This document shows, piece by piece, positions 45,747-55,800 of a stretch of 64,000 nucleotides of DNA. Made by a program: the position numbers and the translations under genes. The stretch comes from Flavobacterium sp. (lineage in GTDB: Bacteria; Bacteroidota; Bacteroidia; Flavobacteriales; Flavobacteriaceae): assembly GCF_027484705.1 (NCBI RefSeq), contig NZ_JAIXSL010000007.1, forward strand, positions 434,001 to 498,000. Direction: 5' to 3'. The notes under the pieces were generated by a model. That model worked only from the letters and a program-made list of their open reading frames with translations, had not been told where the DNA came from and did no database searches. Each line of letters starts with the position of its first letter. Position 1 is the first letter of the stretch.

Positions 45747-47957
45747 TTAGAACCAAAATCCGACGCTAAACCAGGCAAATCCTTTTTGCAATTCAGGCGA
45801 CCATGAATATTTAAACTCAACTGGTCCGAGAATCGATTCCAATCCGTAACCCAAAGCGTAACCGCTGTATTTTACTTGGGAAATCCATTTTGAAGTTTCG
45901 AAAAGATGGTCTTCGATATTGGCGTAATTCGCAGCAAAATTGATGTGGTTTTTCTTGAAAATCTCGTAATCGAACGTAAAACTGCTCTTAATATAACTGT
46001 CGCCATTGAGGCTTAAAAAATCGTAGCCATAAAAAGGTCTGAAATTGTTGACAGGCGCAAATCCGTAGCCGCCTAAAGAAAAATCAAAAAAATGAACGCT
46101 TTCCTCGCCCAAAGCAAAACCCATTTCAGATTGTATTTTTAGGGTGGCTTTTTTGAATAAAGTCTGCGCCACGCCAATCTCGCCTTTGGCAATGGAAAAT
46201 TGGTTGAATTGGTTGGTGTAATCCGACGAAAACAAATACGACTGGTAATCACCGAAAAAATACCAGCCTTTTTTGGGAAAATATTTATTGTCTAAAGCAT
46301 CGTATTTTACATAACCAAAAACACTTCCGTAGTTGCTTTTCTCAAAATAAGGCGTCGCGCTGTCGAGCGTTTTCGACTTGATGCTCAGAAATTGATGCTC
46401 AATCCCGGCACCAATCAAAAACTTCTGAATAAAGATTGTCTGGACGTAAGCCTGATTGATGACATTCGAAAAATCGATATTGATGGAACGGATGCCAAGC
46501 TCGTCGAATAATGCGCCATCTTTAAAATCCGTGGACACATTGCGGTTGAATTTATTGAATTTAGAACGCAGACCGAAACTCCAGTAAAAACCATTATCGA
46601 TATAATAATCCAGGTTATACCTTAGGTTATCGCCTAAAATCAGATCGAACGAAGTTACGTCATTTCTGAACAACGTCTTCTTTTGTGTGGCGTTGAGCAA
46701 AATCCCGCTTTTGTACAAGCCGTCGTAATGTATCGCAAATCTCAGGAAGGTTTTGTTTGGGTTTTCAGTAAGATTGAGCACCAAATCGTCCTTGTCGTTG
46801 TTCTTTTCCAAAGAATAATTGATCGTGCTGAAATTTTGTGTCGCCGCGATATTATCCATTCCGTTTTTGATGTCGTTGTATGTGATGTTCGAGTTTTGCT
46901 TAAACCTTAATTTCCCAATCACATAAGATCTAGTGTAATTTTTTAAAGTATTGATTGCGATGTTTTTGATTTTGAGACTATCTGCATTCACGGAATAAGG
47001 ATGTTTGGGAACCACTCTTGTCGAATCGCCCAAAACCTTGATTTTTTCATACATTGCAAAAGCAGCTTCTTCACCTTTTTTGACGATTTCCTGACCTTCA
47101 TTAAAAGAAATGACGCCATAATTGGAAATATCCGGTTTGATGTAAATGTCGGTTTCTTTCAATTTCTCCTTCATCTTCTCGATCATCTGCAAATTCGAAA
47201 TCTGCACGAGAATCCGCGTCGCATCTTTAAGTGAATTTCGGTCTTTCAAATCGTCCTGCACATCTACACCAATGATGATATCGGCACCTAATTTCTTAAT
47301 TTCATCCACCGGGAAATTATTCGTGACGCCGCCATCCACAAGCAATCTTCCGTTAATTTCCACCGGGAAAAACAAAGTCGGGAAAGCGCCACTGGCCGCC
47401 ATCGCTTCAGCCAAATAACCTTTGTTAAGCAGCACTTCTTCGCCAGTTTCTATATCGGTAGCCATGCATAAAAACGGAATCGGAAGTTTGTTGAAATCGC
47501 GCACATGACGCACATTATAAGTTAAGCGGTTCAATAAATTGTAATTGTACATGCCTCGTGACAAAGCGGTTGGAATACCGATTTTCATTTTTTTGAACGG
47601 TAAAGTGAACGCGTAAATCTCATCGTTCTTTTTCTCGAAAAAAGTCTTGGAAGCTCTGGGCGTGTAATCACTCAGCAAAGCATCGAAATCAGTCGCGCGA
47701 AATATCGAATCAATCTGATGCGCATTATAACCCGAAGCATACAAACCGCCAACCACCGCGCCCATACTGGTTCCACCGATATAATCGATCTTGACGCCGG
47801 CCTGTTCTAATACTTTCAAAACGCCGATGTGCGCAAAACCTTTAGCCCCGCCGCCGCTGAGTACCAATCCGATTTTGGGTTTCTTTTTTGGCTGCTCCTG
47901 AGAGTAAGCTTGAAGTAAGGTGAAAAATGCCAGAATAAGCAATGCCAGTCTTTTCAT
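45747..47957 (-). CDS. Patatin-like phospholipase fused to an outer-membrane beta-barrel
   Basis: 736 residues from the ATG at 47955-47957 (an upstream ATG lies inside uvrC). Signal peptide about 1-20 (ending AYSQ). Patatin domain about 29-230: GGGAKGFAHIG oxyanion loop, nucleophile S64 in GGTSMG and D208 in LVDGGVTNNFP. Then a POTRA-like segment (about 300-400) and a C-terminal barrel ending in FAWFSVGFWF. The layout is that of two-in-one type Vd secretion (PlpD-like): the barrel inserts in the outer membrane and exposes or releases the lipase. Starts 7 bases after the uvrC stop. Confidence 0.88.
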   Translation of the reverse strand: MKRLALLILAFFTLLQAYSQEQPKKKPKIGLVLSGGGAKGFAHIGVLKVLEQAGVKIDYIGGTSMGAVVGGLYASGYNAHQIDSIFRATDFDALLSDYTPRASKTFFEKKNDEIYAFTLPFKKMKIGIPTALSRGMYNYNLLNRLTYNVRHVRDFNKLPIPFLCMATDIETGEEVLLNKGYLAEAMAASGAFPTLFFPVEINGRLLVDGGVTNNFPVDEIKKLGADIIIGVDVQDDLKDRNSLKDATRILVQISNLQMIEKMKEKLKETDIYIKPDISNYGVISFNEGQEIVKKGEEAAFAMYEKIKVLGDSTRVVPKHPYSVNADSLKIKNIAINTLKNYTRSYVIGKLRFKQNSNITYNDIKNGMDNIAATQNFSTINYSLEKNNDKDDLVLNLTENPNKTFLRFAIHYDGLYKSGILLNATQKKTLFRNDVTSFDLILGDNLRYNLDYYIDNGFYWSFGLRSKFNKFNRNVSTDFKDGALFDELGIRSINIDFSNVINQAYVQTIFIQKFLIGAGIEHQFLSIKSKTLDSATPYFEKSNYGSVFGYVKYDALDNKYFPKKGWYFFGDYQSYLFSSDYTNQFNQFSIAKGEIGVAQTLFKKATLKIQSEMGFALGEESVHFFDFSLGGYGFAPVNNFRPFYGYDFLSLNGDSYIKSSFTFDYEIFKKNHINFAANYANIEDHLFETSKWISQVKYSGYALGYGLESILGPVEFKYSWSPELQKGFAWFSVGFWF

Positions 47958-47964
47958 GGAGCCT

Positions 47965-49764
47965 TTACGGGTTAGAAGTTTTGTAAAAGTCGGTAATTTT
48001 TTTTGCTTTTGAAACACCCACCACGGCAGAAATTTCGTTTTCGGTGGCCAATTTCAATCTTTTAACACTTTTGAAATGCTGAATTAACGTCAGCATTGTT
48101 TTCTCTCCGATGCCGGGAATACTTTCAATCGATGAATTTAGCGCCGATTTACTGCGTTTGTCACGGTGAAAAGTAATGCCAAAACGGTGCGCTTCGTTGC
48201 GCAAATACTGGATCACTTTTAGAGTTTCCGATTTTTTGTCGAGATATAACGGAGCCGAATCGCCCGGATAATACAGTTCCTCAAGGCGTTTCGCAATGCC
48301 TACAATTGCTATTTTTCCTCGCAATCCAAGCGCGTCGATACTTTTCAAAGCCGAAGACAATTGCCCTTTTCCACCGTCAATGATAATCAGTTGCGGCAAA
48401 GGTTCGTTTTCGTCAAGCATGCGTTTGTAACGGCGGAACACGACTTCTTCCATCGAGGCGAAATCATCAGGCCCGACAACGGTTTTAATGTTGAAATGAC
48501 GGTAATCTTTCTTGCTCGGTTTGCCGTCTTTAAAAACCACGCAAGCGGCTACCGGATTGGTTCCTTGTATATTGGAGTTGTCAAAACATTCGATATGACG
48601 CGGCTCGACCGACAAGCGCAAATCTTTCTGCATCTGCGCCATAATGCGGTTCGTGTGACGGTCGGGATCAACAATTTGTAGTTGTTTCAATTGTTCAATC
48701 CTGTAAAATTTAGCGTTGCGCTCAGACAAATCGAGAATCTGTTTTTTATCGCCAAGCTGCGGAATCGTGACTTTAATATTTTCTCCAACAACAACCGCAA
48801 ACGGAACTATGATTTCTTTCGATAACAAATGGAATCGCTCTCTCAATTCGACAATCGCGAGTTCCAAAAGCTCTTCGTCAGTTTCGTCGAGTTTTTTCTT
48901 GATTTCGAGTGTGTGTGAGCGAATGATCGAGCCGTGCGCAATCTGCAGGAAATTGACATAGGCGGCGCCTTCATCGGAAACAATCGAGAACACATCGATG
49001 TTCGTGATTTTCGGATTGATGATCGTCGAGCGCGATTGGTAATTCTCAAGCACTTCTATTTTCTCTTTGATTTTCTGTGCTTCCTCGAACTGCATATTCG
49101 CGGCATATTCGGTCATTTTCTTTTTGAAATCCTTAAGGCTTTCCTTGAAGTTTCCCTTAAGAATCTGTCGAATCGCATTGACTTGTTCGTCGTAGTTTTC
49201 TTTTGATTCAAATCCTTCGCACGGGCCTTTGCAGTTGCCGATATGGTATTCTAAACAAACTTTGAACTTGTGGTTTGCTATATTTTTTTCATTGAGATCA
49301 TAATTGCAGGTGCGCAACGGATACAATTCCTTGATCAGGTCTAAAATCGTCCAGACGGTTTTGAAACTAGTATACGGGCCAAAATACTCCGAACCGTCCT
49401 TGATCATTCTTCTCGTAGAAAACACACGCGGGAAAGGTTCCTTCTTGATGCAAAGCCACGGATAGGTTTTGTCGTCACGCAACAATACATTATAACGCGG
49501 CTGGAGTTTTTTAATCAGATTATTCTCCAACAACAGCGCATCGGATTCGGTCGGCACCACAATGTGTTTGATGTTGACGATTTTCTTAACCAGCACGTTG
49601 GTTTTGGCGGTATCGTGTACTTTATTGAAATACGAGGAAACCCTTTTTTTGAGGTTTTTGGCTTTGCCCACATACAGAATCTTGTCTTCCTTATCGTAAT
49701 ACTGGTACACGCCCGGACCGTCGGGAAGCGATTGTATCTGGAGTTCAAGCGATGGGTTTTGCAT
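47965..49764 (-). CDS. uvrC: UvrABC excinuclease subunit C
   Basis: 599 residues. The GIY-YIG nuclease at the N-terminus (GPGVYQYYDKEDKILYVGKA), a UvrB-binding UVR helix near 200, the second nuclease domain (HIECFDNSNIQG, IDGGKGQLS) and a C-terminal helix-hairpin-helix pair (IPGIGEKTMLTL) are all present. Makes both incisions in nucleotide excision repair. Its promoter places the start of transcription at or within a few bases of the ATG (see findings). Confidence 0.97.
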   Translation of the reverse strand: MQNPSLELQIQSLPDGPGVYQYYDKEDKILYVGKAKNLKKRVSSYFNKVHDTAKTNVLVKKIVNIKHIVVPTESDALLLENNLIKKLQPRYNVLLRDDKTYPWLCIKKEPFPRVFSTRRMIKDGSEYFGPYTSFKTVWTILDLIKELYPLRTCNYDLNEKNIANHKFKVCLEYHIGNCKGPCEGFESKENYDEQVNAIRQILKGNFKESLKDFKKKMTEYAANMQFEEAQKIKEKIEVLENYQSRSTIINPKITNIDVFSIVSDEGAAYVNFLQIAHGSIIRSHTLEIKKKLDETDEELLELAIVELRERFHLLSKEIIVPFAVVVGENIKVTIPQLGDKKQILDLSERNAKFYRIEQLKQLQIVDPDRHTNRIMAQMQKDLRLSVEPRHIECFDNSNIQGTNPVAACVVFKDGKPSKKDYRHFNIKTVVGPDDFASMEEVVFRRYKRMLDENEPLPQLIIIDGGKGQLSSALKSIDALGLRGKIAIVGIAKRLEELYYPGDSAPLYLDKKSETLKVIQYLRNEAHRFGITFHRDKRSKSALNSSIESIPGIGEKTMLTLIQHFKSVKRLKLATENEISAVVGVSKAKKITDFYKTSNP

Positions 49765-49768
49765 GAAA

Positions 49769-49799
49769 CAAAGTTAATTTTAAATGCATCAAAATACAA
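49769..49799 (-). promoter_or_regulatory. uvrC promoter, implies a nearly leaderless mRNA
   Basis: TTG (complement of 49797-49799), exactly 20 bases, TAACTTTG (complement of 49769-49776). The usual start 6-7 bases further on coincides with the uvrC ATG at 49762-49764. Confidence 0.6.
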
Positions 49800-49837
49800 G
49801 CCTAACATTTGTCATGTTTTGTGTTGTCGAAACGATT

Positions 49838-49845
49838 TAGTTTTG
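49838..49845 (+). promoter_or_regulatory. Promoter box for the PLP decarboxylase gene
   Basis: TAGTTTTG, 16 bases before the ATG; upstream TTGs lie 16 or 26 bases away, flanking the ideal spacing. Confidence 0.5.
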
Positions 49846-49861
49846 ACGAAAATTTAGCCTT

Positions 49862-51109
49862 ATGTGGTATTGGAAAAAACTTTCGCAGGAAGAACGCAAA
49901 ACGAGAATACAGGAAGCTTTGCTCGAAAACATCAATTTTATTGAAGACATTTCTTTGGGTTATCCGGCCTCAAAATTAGACGGACAAGTGTTTTACGACG
50001 CGCCGTTTTTGAAAGAAGCACCAACTTTGCAAACCTTTGTAGCGAACCCAAATCACATCGGTTGCCATACGCTCGGAGCTTCTGAAAATGTTTTTAGTGG
50101 TACACATGAACTCGAACGTGAAGTGTTGAATGTCTTAGCTGTAGATGTTTTCAAAGCCAAACCGCATTCTTTTGATGGTTACATTTCACCCGGCGGCACC
50201 GAAGCCAACATTCAGGCACTTTGGATGTACCGCAATTATTTCAGGTATAAAAAAGAAGCGGAATTGCATGAAATAGCCATCCTCGCTTCTGAAGACACGC
50301 ATTACTCGATTCCGAAAGGCGCGAATCTTTTGCATCTCGATTGGATTAAAGTTCCGGTGGCAACCGACACAAGAGCCATCGACAAAAACGCTTTGGAAAA
50401 ACTCGTGATCGAAGCGAAACAAAACGGCAAAAAATATTTCATTGTGGTTTCCAATTTAGGGACGACAATGTTTGGCTCGGTGGACCATCCTGAAGATTAC
50501 ATTTCGGTGTTGGAGAAACATCATTTAGATTACAAACTTCATATTGACGGTGCTTACGGCGGTTTTGTGTATCCTTTCAGCAACGAATCTTCTACAATCA
50601 ATTTCAGCAATCCCAACATCAGTTCGATTACGATTGATGCGCACAAAATGCTGCAGGCGCCCTATGGAACCGGCGTTTTTATTTGCAGAAAAGGGCTTAT
50701 TGAAAACGTGCTTACCAAAGAAGCAGCTTATGTAGAAGGCATGGATTTGACGTTATGTGGCAGTCGCTCCGGCGCCAATGCCATCGCAGTTTGGATGATC
50801 CTTTTTACTTACGGTCCGAATGGTTGGTTTGAAAAAGTGAGCGTGTTGCAAATGCGCACCCAGTTTTTGTGTAAGGAACTCGATCGTTTAGGCATTGTAT
50901 ATTTCCGCGAACCGCACATGAATATTGTGACTTTAGACGCTACTTATATTCCAAAATCGCTTGCGGCAAAATACCATCTGGTTCCTGAAAACCATCATGG
51001 CGACAATCTGTGGTATAAAATTGTGCTGATGCATCACGTGGAAGTGGAGCATTTGACTACTTTTATAGCAGATTTGAAAGCCGCACTTTTATGCTTAAAA
51101 ACGAATTAA
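49862..51109 (+). CDS. PLP-dependent group II-type decarboxylase
   Basis: 415 residues. The PLP lysine is K262 in SITIDAHKMLQAPYGTG; D229 (HIDGAYGG), His147 and the SPGGTEANIQALW cofactor-binding motif are conserved. Family members remove carboxyl groups from aromatic or acidic amino acids; which one is not readable here. Its 3' end overlaps the next gene's start by 19 bases, so the two are co-translated. Complete. Confidence 0.88.
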   Translation: MWYWKKLSQEERKTRIQEALLENINFIEDISLGYPASKLDGQVFYDAPFLKEAPTLQTFVANPNHIGCHTLGASENVFSGTHELEREVLNVLAVDVFKAKPHSFDGYISPGGTEANIQALWMYRNYFRYKKEAELHEIAILASEDTHYSIPKGANLLHLDWIKVPVATDTRAIDKNALEKLVIEAKQNGKKYFIVVSNLGTTMFGSVDHPEDYISVLEKHHLDYKLHIDGAYGGFVYPFSNESSTINFSNPNISSITIDAHKMLQAPYGTGVFICRKGLIENVLTKEAAYVEGMDLTLCGSRSGANAIAVWMILFTYGPNGWFEKVSVLQMRTQFLCKELDRLGIVYFREPHMNIVTLDATYIPKSLAAKYHLVPENHHGDNLWYKIVLMHHVEVEHLTTFIADLKAALLCLKTN

Positions 51110-51654
51110 GGAAAAAATACCAACTGTTGCGTTCCCAACTTTCGGAACATGCTGTTGAGGAAATGAGCCTCGATATTGCGAACCAATTGGTGACATTGCC
51201 GCTTTGGGAATTGAAATACTTTCATGTTTTTCTGCCAATTTTAGAGAAGAAAGAAGTCGATACGGAGTTTATCCTGCATGTACTTGCCGGAAAAGACAAA
51301 GATATCGTAGTGTCTAAAAGCGATTTCAGCCGAATGGATATGACGCATTTCTTATTGACCGATTCGACGAAGTTTGCGAAAAACAGGTACGGTATATCGG
51401 AACCCGTTGATGGTTTGGAAGTTCCGGTGGCTAAAATCGATGTGGTTTTTGTGCCGCTGTTGGCTTTTGACAAACTCGGACACCGCGTAGGTTATGGCAA
51501 AGGTTTTTACGATACTTTCTTAATGGAATGCAAGCCGGAAACCCTCAAAATTGGTTTGTCGTTTTTTGAAGCGGAAGATTCAATTGAAGATGTTTGGGAA
51601 GGTGATCAGAAACTTGATTATTGCATTACACCTAAAACGGTCTATAAGTTCTAA
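51091..51654 (+). CDS. 5-Formyltetrahydrofolate cyclo-ligase
   Basis: 187 residues. The ATP/folate signature GHRVGYGKGFYDTFL and the early KNELRKKYQLLR stretch match the family. Converts 5-formyl-THF to 5,10-methenyl-THF, recycling folate. Overlaps the decarboxylase gene; the following GGGGTTC-loop element begins right at its stop. Confidence 0.93.
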   Translation: MLKNELRKKYQLLRSQLSEHAVEEMSLDIANQLVTLPLWELKYFHVFLPILEKKEVDTEFILHVLAGKDKDIVVSKSDFSRMDMTHFLLTDSTKFAKNRYGISEPVDGLEVPVAKIDVVFVPLLAFDKLGHRVGYGKGFYDTFLMECKPETLKIGLSFFEAEDSIEDVWEGDQKLDYCITPKTVYKF

Positions 51655-51740
51655 AGCCCTAGCCCTGATAGCAATGAAAATCCTTTTGTGACGGCGTTCG
51701 GCACAAAAGATTGCAATGGATAGCAGGTTCCCGGCTACTG
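51655..51740 (+). repeat. GGGGTTC-loop intergenic element, copy 4
   Basis: AGCCCTAGCCCTGAT...GCAGGTTCCCGGCTACT. Hairpin CTTTTGTG-A-C-GGCGTTC-G-G-CACAAAAG (51683-51709): eight outer pairs plus a closing C-G across one A/G mismatch. The loop differs in one base (GGCGTTC). Starts directly after the cyclo-ligase TAA. Confidence 0.8.
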
Positions 51741-51754
51741 AAAACAAATAAAAT

Positions 51755-51794
51755 GGAACACGGATGCCGCTGATTTGACTGATTAACGCAGATT
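51755..51794 (+). repeat. GGAACGCGGATG-type short-tandem element, copy C
   Basis: GGAACACGGATGCCGCTGATTTGAC then TTAACGCAGATTAG. Here the short element follows the GGGGTTC-loop element instead of preceding it; it reaches the 3' end of lspA. Confidence 0.6.
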
Positions 51795-52389
51795 AGTTTT
51801 TGTGAAATGCTTTTTTGTTGAAAACGATCAAAATTCCGACGCCTGTAGAAATGGCCATATCGGCGATGTTGAAAATCGCATTGAAAAACTTGAATTCCTT
51901 GCCGCCCCAGATTGGGAACCATTGTGGGAAATGCCCGTCAACTATTGGAAAATAGAGCATATCGACCACTTTGCCATGAAGCACCTGACCATAAGGTTTG
52001 TCTGAAAACAAAGTCGCCAAATGGTTGTGGCTGTTGTCGAAAATGATGCCGTAGAATACCGAATCGATGATGTTTCCGAAAGCGCCTGCGAGAATGAGTG
52101 CAATAGCTACAATCAAATATGTTGAGCTGTTTTTCTGTACGGAATCCCAGAGCCAATAACCGATTGCGGTAACTGCAACCAATCTAAAAAGCGTTAAAAA
52201 CAATTTGCCATACGTTCCCGGAATTTCAGTTCCCCACGCCATGCCTTCGTTTTCGATGAACAGGATTTTGAACCAGCTGAACACACTAACTTCTTCTCCG
52301 AGAACAAAATTGGTTTTGATGTAAATCTTGCTGACCTGATCTACTAATAAAATAATGAAAATCAGGAAATAAGCGTTTCGTAATGACAT
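51793..52389 (-). CDS. lspA: Lipoprotein signal peptidase (signal peptidase II)
   Basis: 198 residues, four membrane helices. The catalytic aspartates lie in GNIIDSVFYGIIFD and FNIADMAISTG. Cuts lipoprotein signal peptides, a fitting role in this lipoprotein-rich region. An extra loop of about 35 residues (SHNHLATLFSDKPYG onward) before the second catalytic motif is longer than in enterobacteria. Separated from dksA-like by a terminator. Confidence 0.96.
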   Translation of the reverse strand: MSLRNAYFLIFIILLVDQVSKIYIKTNFVLGEEVSVFSWFKILFIENEGMAWGTEIPGTYGKLFLTLFRLVAVTAIGYWLWDSVQKNSSTYLIVAIALILAGAFGNIIDSVFYGIIFDNSHNHLATLFSDKPYGQVLHGKVVDMLYFPIVDGHFPQWFPIWGGKEFKFFNAIFNIADMAISTGVGILIVFNKKAFHKN

Positions 52390-52424
52390 TTTTATGTTTT
52401 TAATGCGCCAAAAATAATACTATT

Positions 52425-52455
52425 TCTAAAAAAAACGCTCCGGTTGGAGCGTTAA
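52425..52455 (-). terminator. Terminator of the ileS-dksA-like unit
   Basis: Perfect AACGCTCC / GGAGCGTT stem with a 4-base loop, then a T tract read leftward. Confidence 0.9.
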
Positions 52456-52474
52456 TTATAAGGTAATTTTATGC

Positions 52475-52855
52475 TTATCGTTGCATGTTTTTGGCTTCGA
52501 TGCTCATCGTCGCGTGCGGAACAATCATCAAGCGTTCTTTGCTGATGAGTTTTCCGGTTACTTTGCAGACGCCGTAAGTTTTATTTTCGACACGGAAAAG
52601 CGCGTTTTTTAAGTCGCGGATGAATTTTTCCTGACGGATCGCCAATTGAGAATTCGCTTCTTTAGACATCGTTTCGCTGCCTTCTTCGAAAGCCTTGAAG
52701 GTTGGCGAGGTATCGTCGGTTCCGTTGTTTAAGTCATTCATATAGGCGCTCTTGATCAGATCAAGATCTGCTTGGGCTTTGCTGATTTTTTTTAGGATTA
52801 GTTCTTTGAACTCCGCCAAGTCGCTGTCGGAGTATCTTGCAATTTCATCTACCAT
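52475..52855 (-). CDS. TraR/DksA-like protein lacking most zinc cysteines
   Basis: 126 residues. A long N-terminal coiled coil (FKELILKKISKAQADLDLIK) leads to the DksA C-terminal motif YGVCKVTGKLISKERLMIVP. Only the first Cys of the four in classical DksA remains; the others are Thr or are absent. Family knowledge: such forms keep the fold without zinc and may still bind the RNA polymerase secondary channel. Starts 7 bases after ileS, in the same unit; Bacteroidota often show this ileS-dksA-lspA order. Confidence 0.88.
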   Translation of the reverse strand: MVDEIARYSDSDLAEFKELILKKISKAQADLDLIKSAYMNDLNNGTDDTSPTFKAFEEGSETMSKEANSQLAIRQEKFIRDLKNALFRVENKTYGVCKVTGKLISKERLMIVPHATMSIEAKNMQR

Positions 52856-52862
52856 GGTCTTG

Positions 52863-55800
52863 TTATTTTGTAATTAGTATTCTTGTTTTAATGTCGTCGA
52901 ATTCGATGTCGATTCCGTCTGTTATTGTGCCTTCAAAAACGAGCGTTTCGGTTAGTGTTTCAGATTTGATGTACGTTACGTTAGCGTGGACGGCTTTTTC
53001 GAGTTCGTCGTTGTTTTGCAGCTGCACTTTAATCTTGTCGGTCACTTCAAAACCGGAATCTTTTCTGATGTTCTGGATGCGGTTGACCAATTCTCTCGCG
53101 ATTCCTTCCTGTTTCAATTCCTCGGATATCGTGATGTCAAGCGCTACGGTGATTCCGTTGGAATTCGCAACGAGCCAGCCTTCAATATCTTGGGAGGAAA
53201 TCTCCACATCATCTTGTGATAAAGTTATAGTATTTCCTGAGATTTCAATATTTAGGATACCTAACGTATCAAGCTGGTTGATTTGCTCTTGTGTAAACTC
53301 TTGTATCTTCTTGGAAATCAAACCCATATCTTTTCCGAAACGCGGGCCTAAAGTCTTGAAATTCGGCTTGATTTGTTTCACTAAAATACCTGAACCGTCG
53401 TCTAAAATCTCGACTTCTTTAACGTTGACTTCCGCTTTTATGAGGTCTGAAATGGCCTCGATTTCAGCACGTTGATGTTTGTCAAGTACTGGTATCATTA
53501 CCTTTTGCAACGGTTGACGTACCTTGATCATCTCTTTCTTTCTGAGCGATAAAACCAGTGAGGAAATGGTCTGTGCTTTCTGCATTTTACTCTCGAGAGA
53601 TTTATCAACAAAGTTTTCAACGTATACGGGGAATTCCGCGAGGTGAACGCTGTCAAATTTTTCTGACTTTGTGTTTTGCGTCAGGTCTCGGTAAAGCTTG
53701 TCCATAAAGAACGGAGCGATTGGCGCGCCCAATTTACTGATCGTCAAAAGACACGTATACAAAGTTTGGTAAGCGGCAATCTTATCCTGCGCATAATCAC
53801 CTTTCCAGAAACGGCGGCGGCACAAACGCACGTACCAGTTGCTCAGGTTTTCCTGAACAAAATCAGAAATCGCACGGGCGGCTTTTGTCGGTTCATAATC
53901 GGCGTAATAAGCATCGACGTCTTTAATTAACGTGTTGAGTTCTGAAATGATCCATTGGTCAATTTCCGGACGTTCGTGCAGCGGCACTTCGGCTTCTTCG
54001 TACTTGAATTGATCGATGTTTGCATACAACGCAAAGAATGAATACGTATTGTATAAAGTCCCGAAGAACTTGCGGCGCACCTCAGCAATGCCCTCGATGT
54101 CGAACTTGAGGTTGTCCCACGGGTTCGCATTGGAGATCATATACCAACGCGTCGCATCCGGGCCGTATTCTTCAATGGTTTTGAACGGATCTGTCGCGTT
54201 CCCCAAACGTTTGGACATTTTCTGTCCGTTCTTGTCGAGCACCAAACCATTCGAAACTACATTCTTATAAGCGATTTTATCGAAAACCAACGTTCCGATA
54301 GCGTGCAAAGTATAGAACCAACCGCGCGTCTGGTCTACACCTTCTGCGATAAAGTCGGCTGGAAAATCTTTGTTTTCGTCAATCTTGTCTTTGTTTTCAA
54401 ACGGATAATGCCATTGTGCGTAAGGCATCGCGCCTGAATCGAACCAAACGTCGATTAAGTCAGATTCGCGTTTCATCGGTTTTCCTGAAGCGGAAACGAG
54501 CGTAATTTCATCGACTACATTTTTGTGTAAATCGACCAAATCGTAATTCGACTCTGCCATGTTTCCGATTTCGAATCCTTTGTACGGGTTTTCTTTTTGG
54601 AAACCTGCTTGAATTGATTTTTCGATTTCGGTGTAAAGTTCTTCTACCGAACCAATCAGTATTTCTTCTTTTTTATCCTCTGTTCTCCATATTGGCAAAG
54701 GAATTCCCCAATATCTGGAACGTGACAAATTCCAGTCGTTGGCATTTTTGAGCCAGTTTCCGAAACGGCCTTCGCCAGTGGCTTTGGGTTTCCAGTTGAT
54801 GGTTTCATTGAGATCGAACATGCGGTCGCGCACTTCGGTGATTTTGATGAACCATGAATCGAGCGGATAATACAACAACGGCTCGTCGGTTCTCCAGCTA
54901 TGTGGATAACTGTGTACGTATTTCTCTACTTTGAATGCTTTATTTTCTTCTTTAAGACGGATGGCGATTTCAACATCAACGGATCTTTCGGGCGCAGTGC
55001 CTTCATCGTAATATTCGTTTTTGACGTATTTGTCGGCAAACTCACCCATATGCGACGTGAATTTTCCTTGCAAATCTACCAAAGGAACTGGATTGCCATT
55101 GGCATCCAAGACCAACATCGGCGGGACTTCGGGAACAGCTTCTTTGGCTACTTTCGCATCATCGGCTCCGAATGTCGGGGCGGTGTGTACGATTCCGGTT
55201 CCGTCTTCTGTCGTAACGAAATCGCCTAAAATCACTCGAAAGGCGTTTTCAGGATTTTGGTATGGAAGTGTGTAAGGCAACAATTGCTCATACCGGATTC
55301 CAACCAAATCTTGTCCTTTACATTCAGCTAAAATTCTGTATGGGATTTTTTTATCACCGTCAGCAAAATTCTCGAAATCGGCATTATCATGGCTTTCGAA
55401 GAAGTTTTTCCCGAATTGTTTTCCCACTAAGTTTTTAGCGAGAACCACTTTAGCATGATGGAAAGTATATTGGTTGAAAGTTTCCACCAAAACGTAGTCG
55501 ATTTTCGGACCAACGGTTAAAGCGGTATTTGACGGTAAAGTCCAAGGTGTGGTTGTCCATGCTAAAATGTGGATTTCACCAAAACCTTTTAAAAATTCAG
55601 GAAGTGTTTCGGATTTTGCTTTAAACTGCGCGACAATGGTCGTATCGGTTACATCGCGGTAACTTCCGGGCTGGTTGACTTCGTGCGAACTCAAACCTGT
55701 TCCTGCTTTGGGTGAATACGGTTGAATCGTGTAGCCTTTATACATTAAATCTTTATCGTAGATCTGTTTCAAAAGCCACCAGACACTTTCCATATATTTG

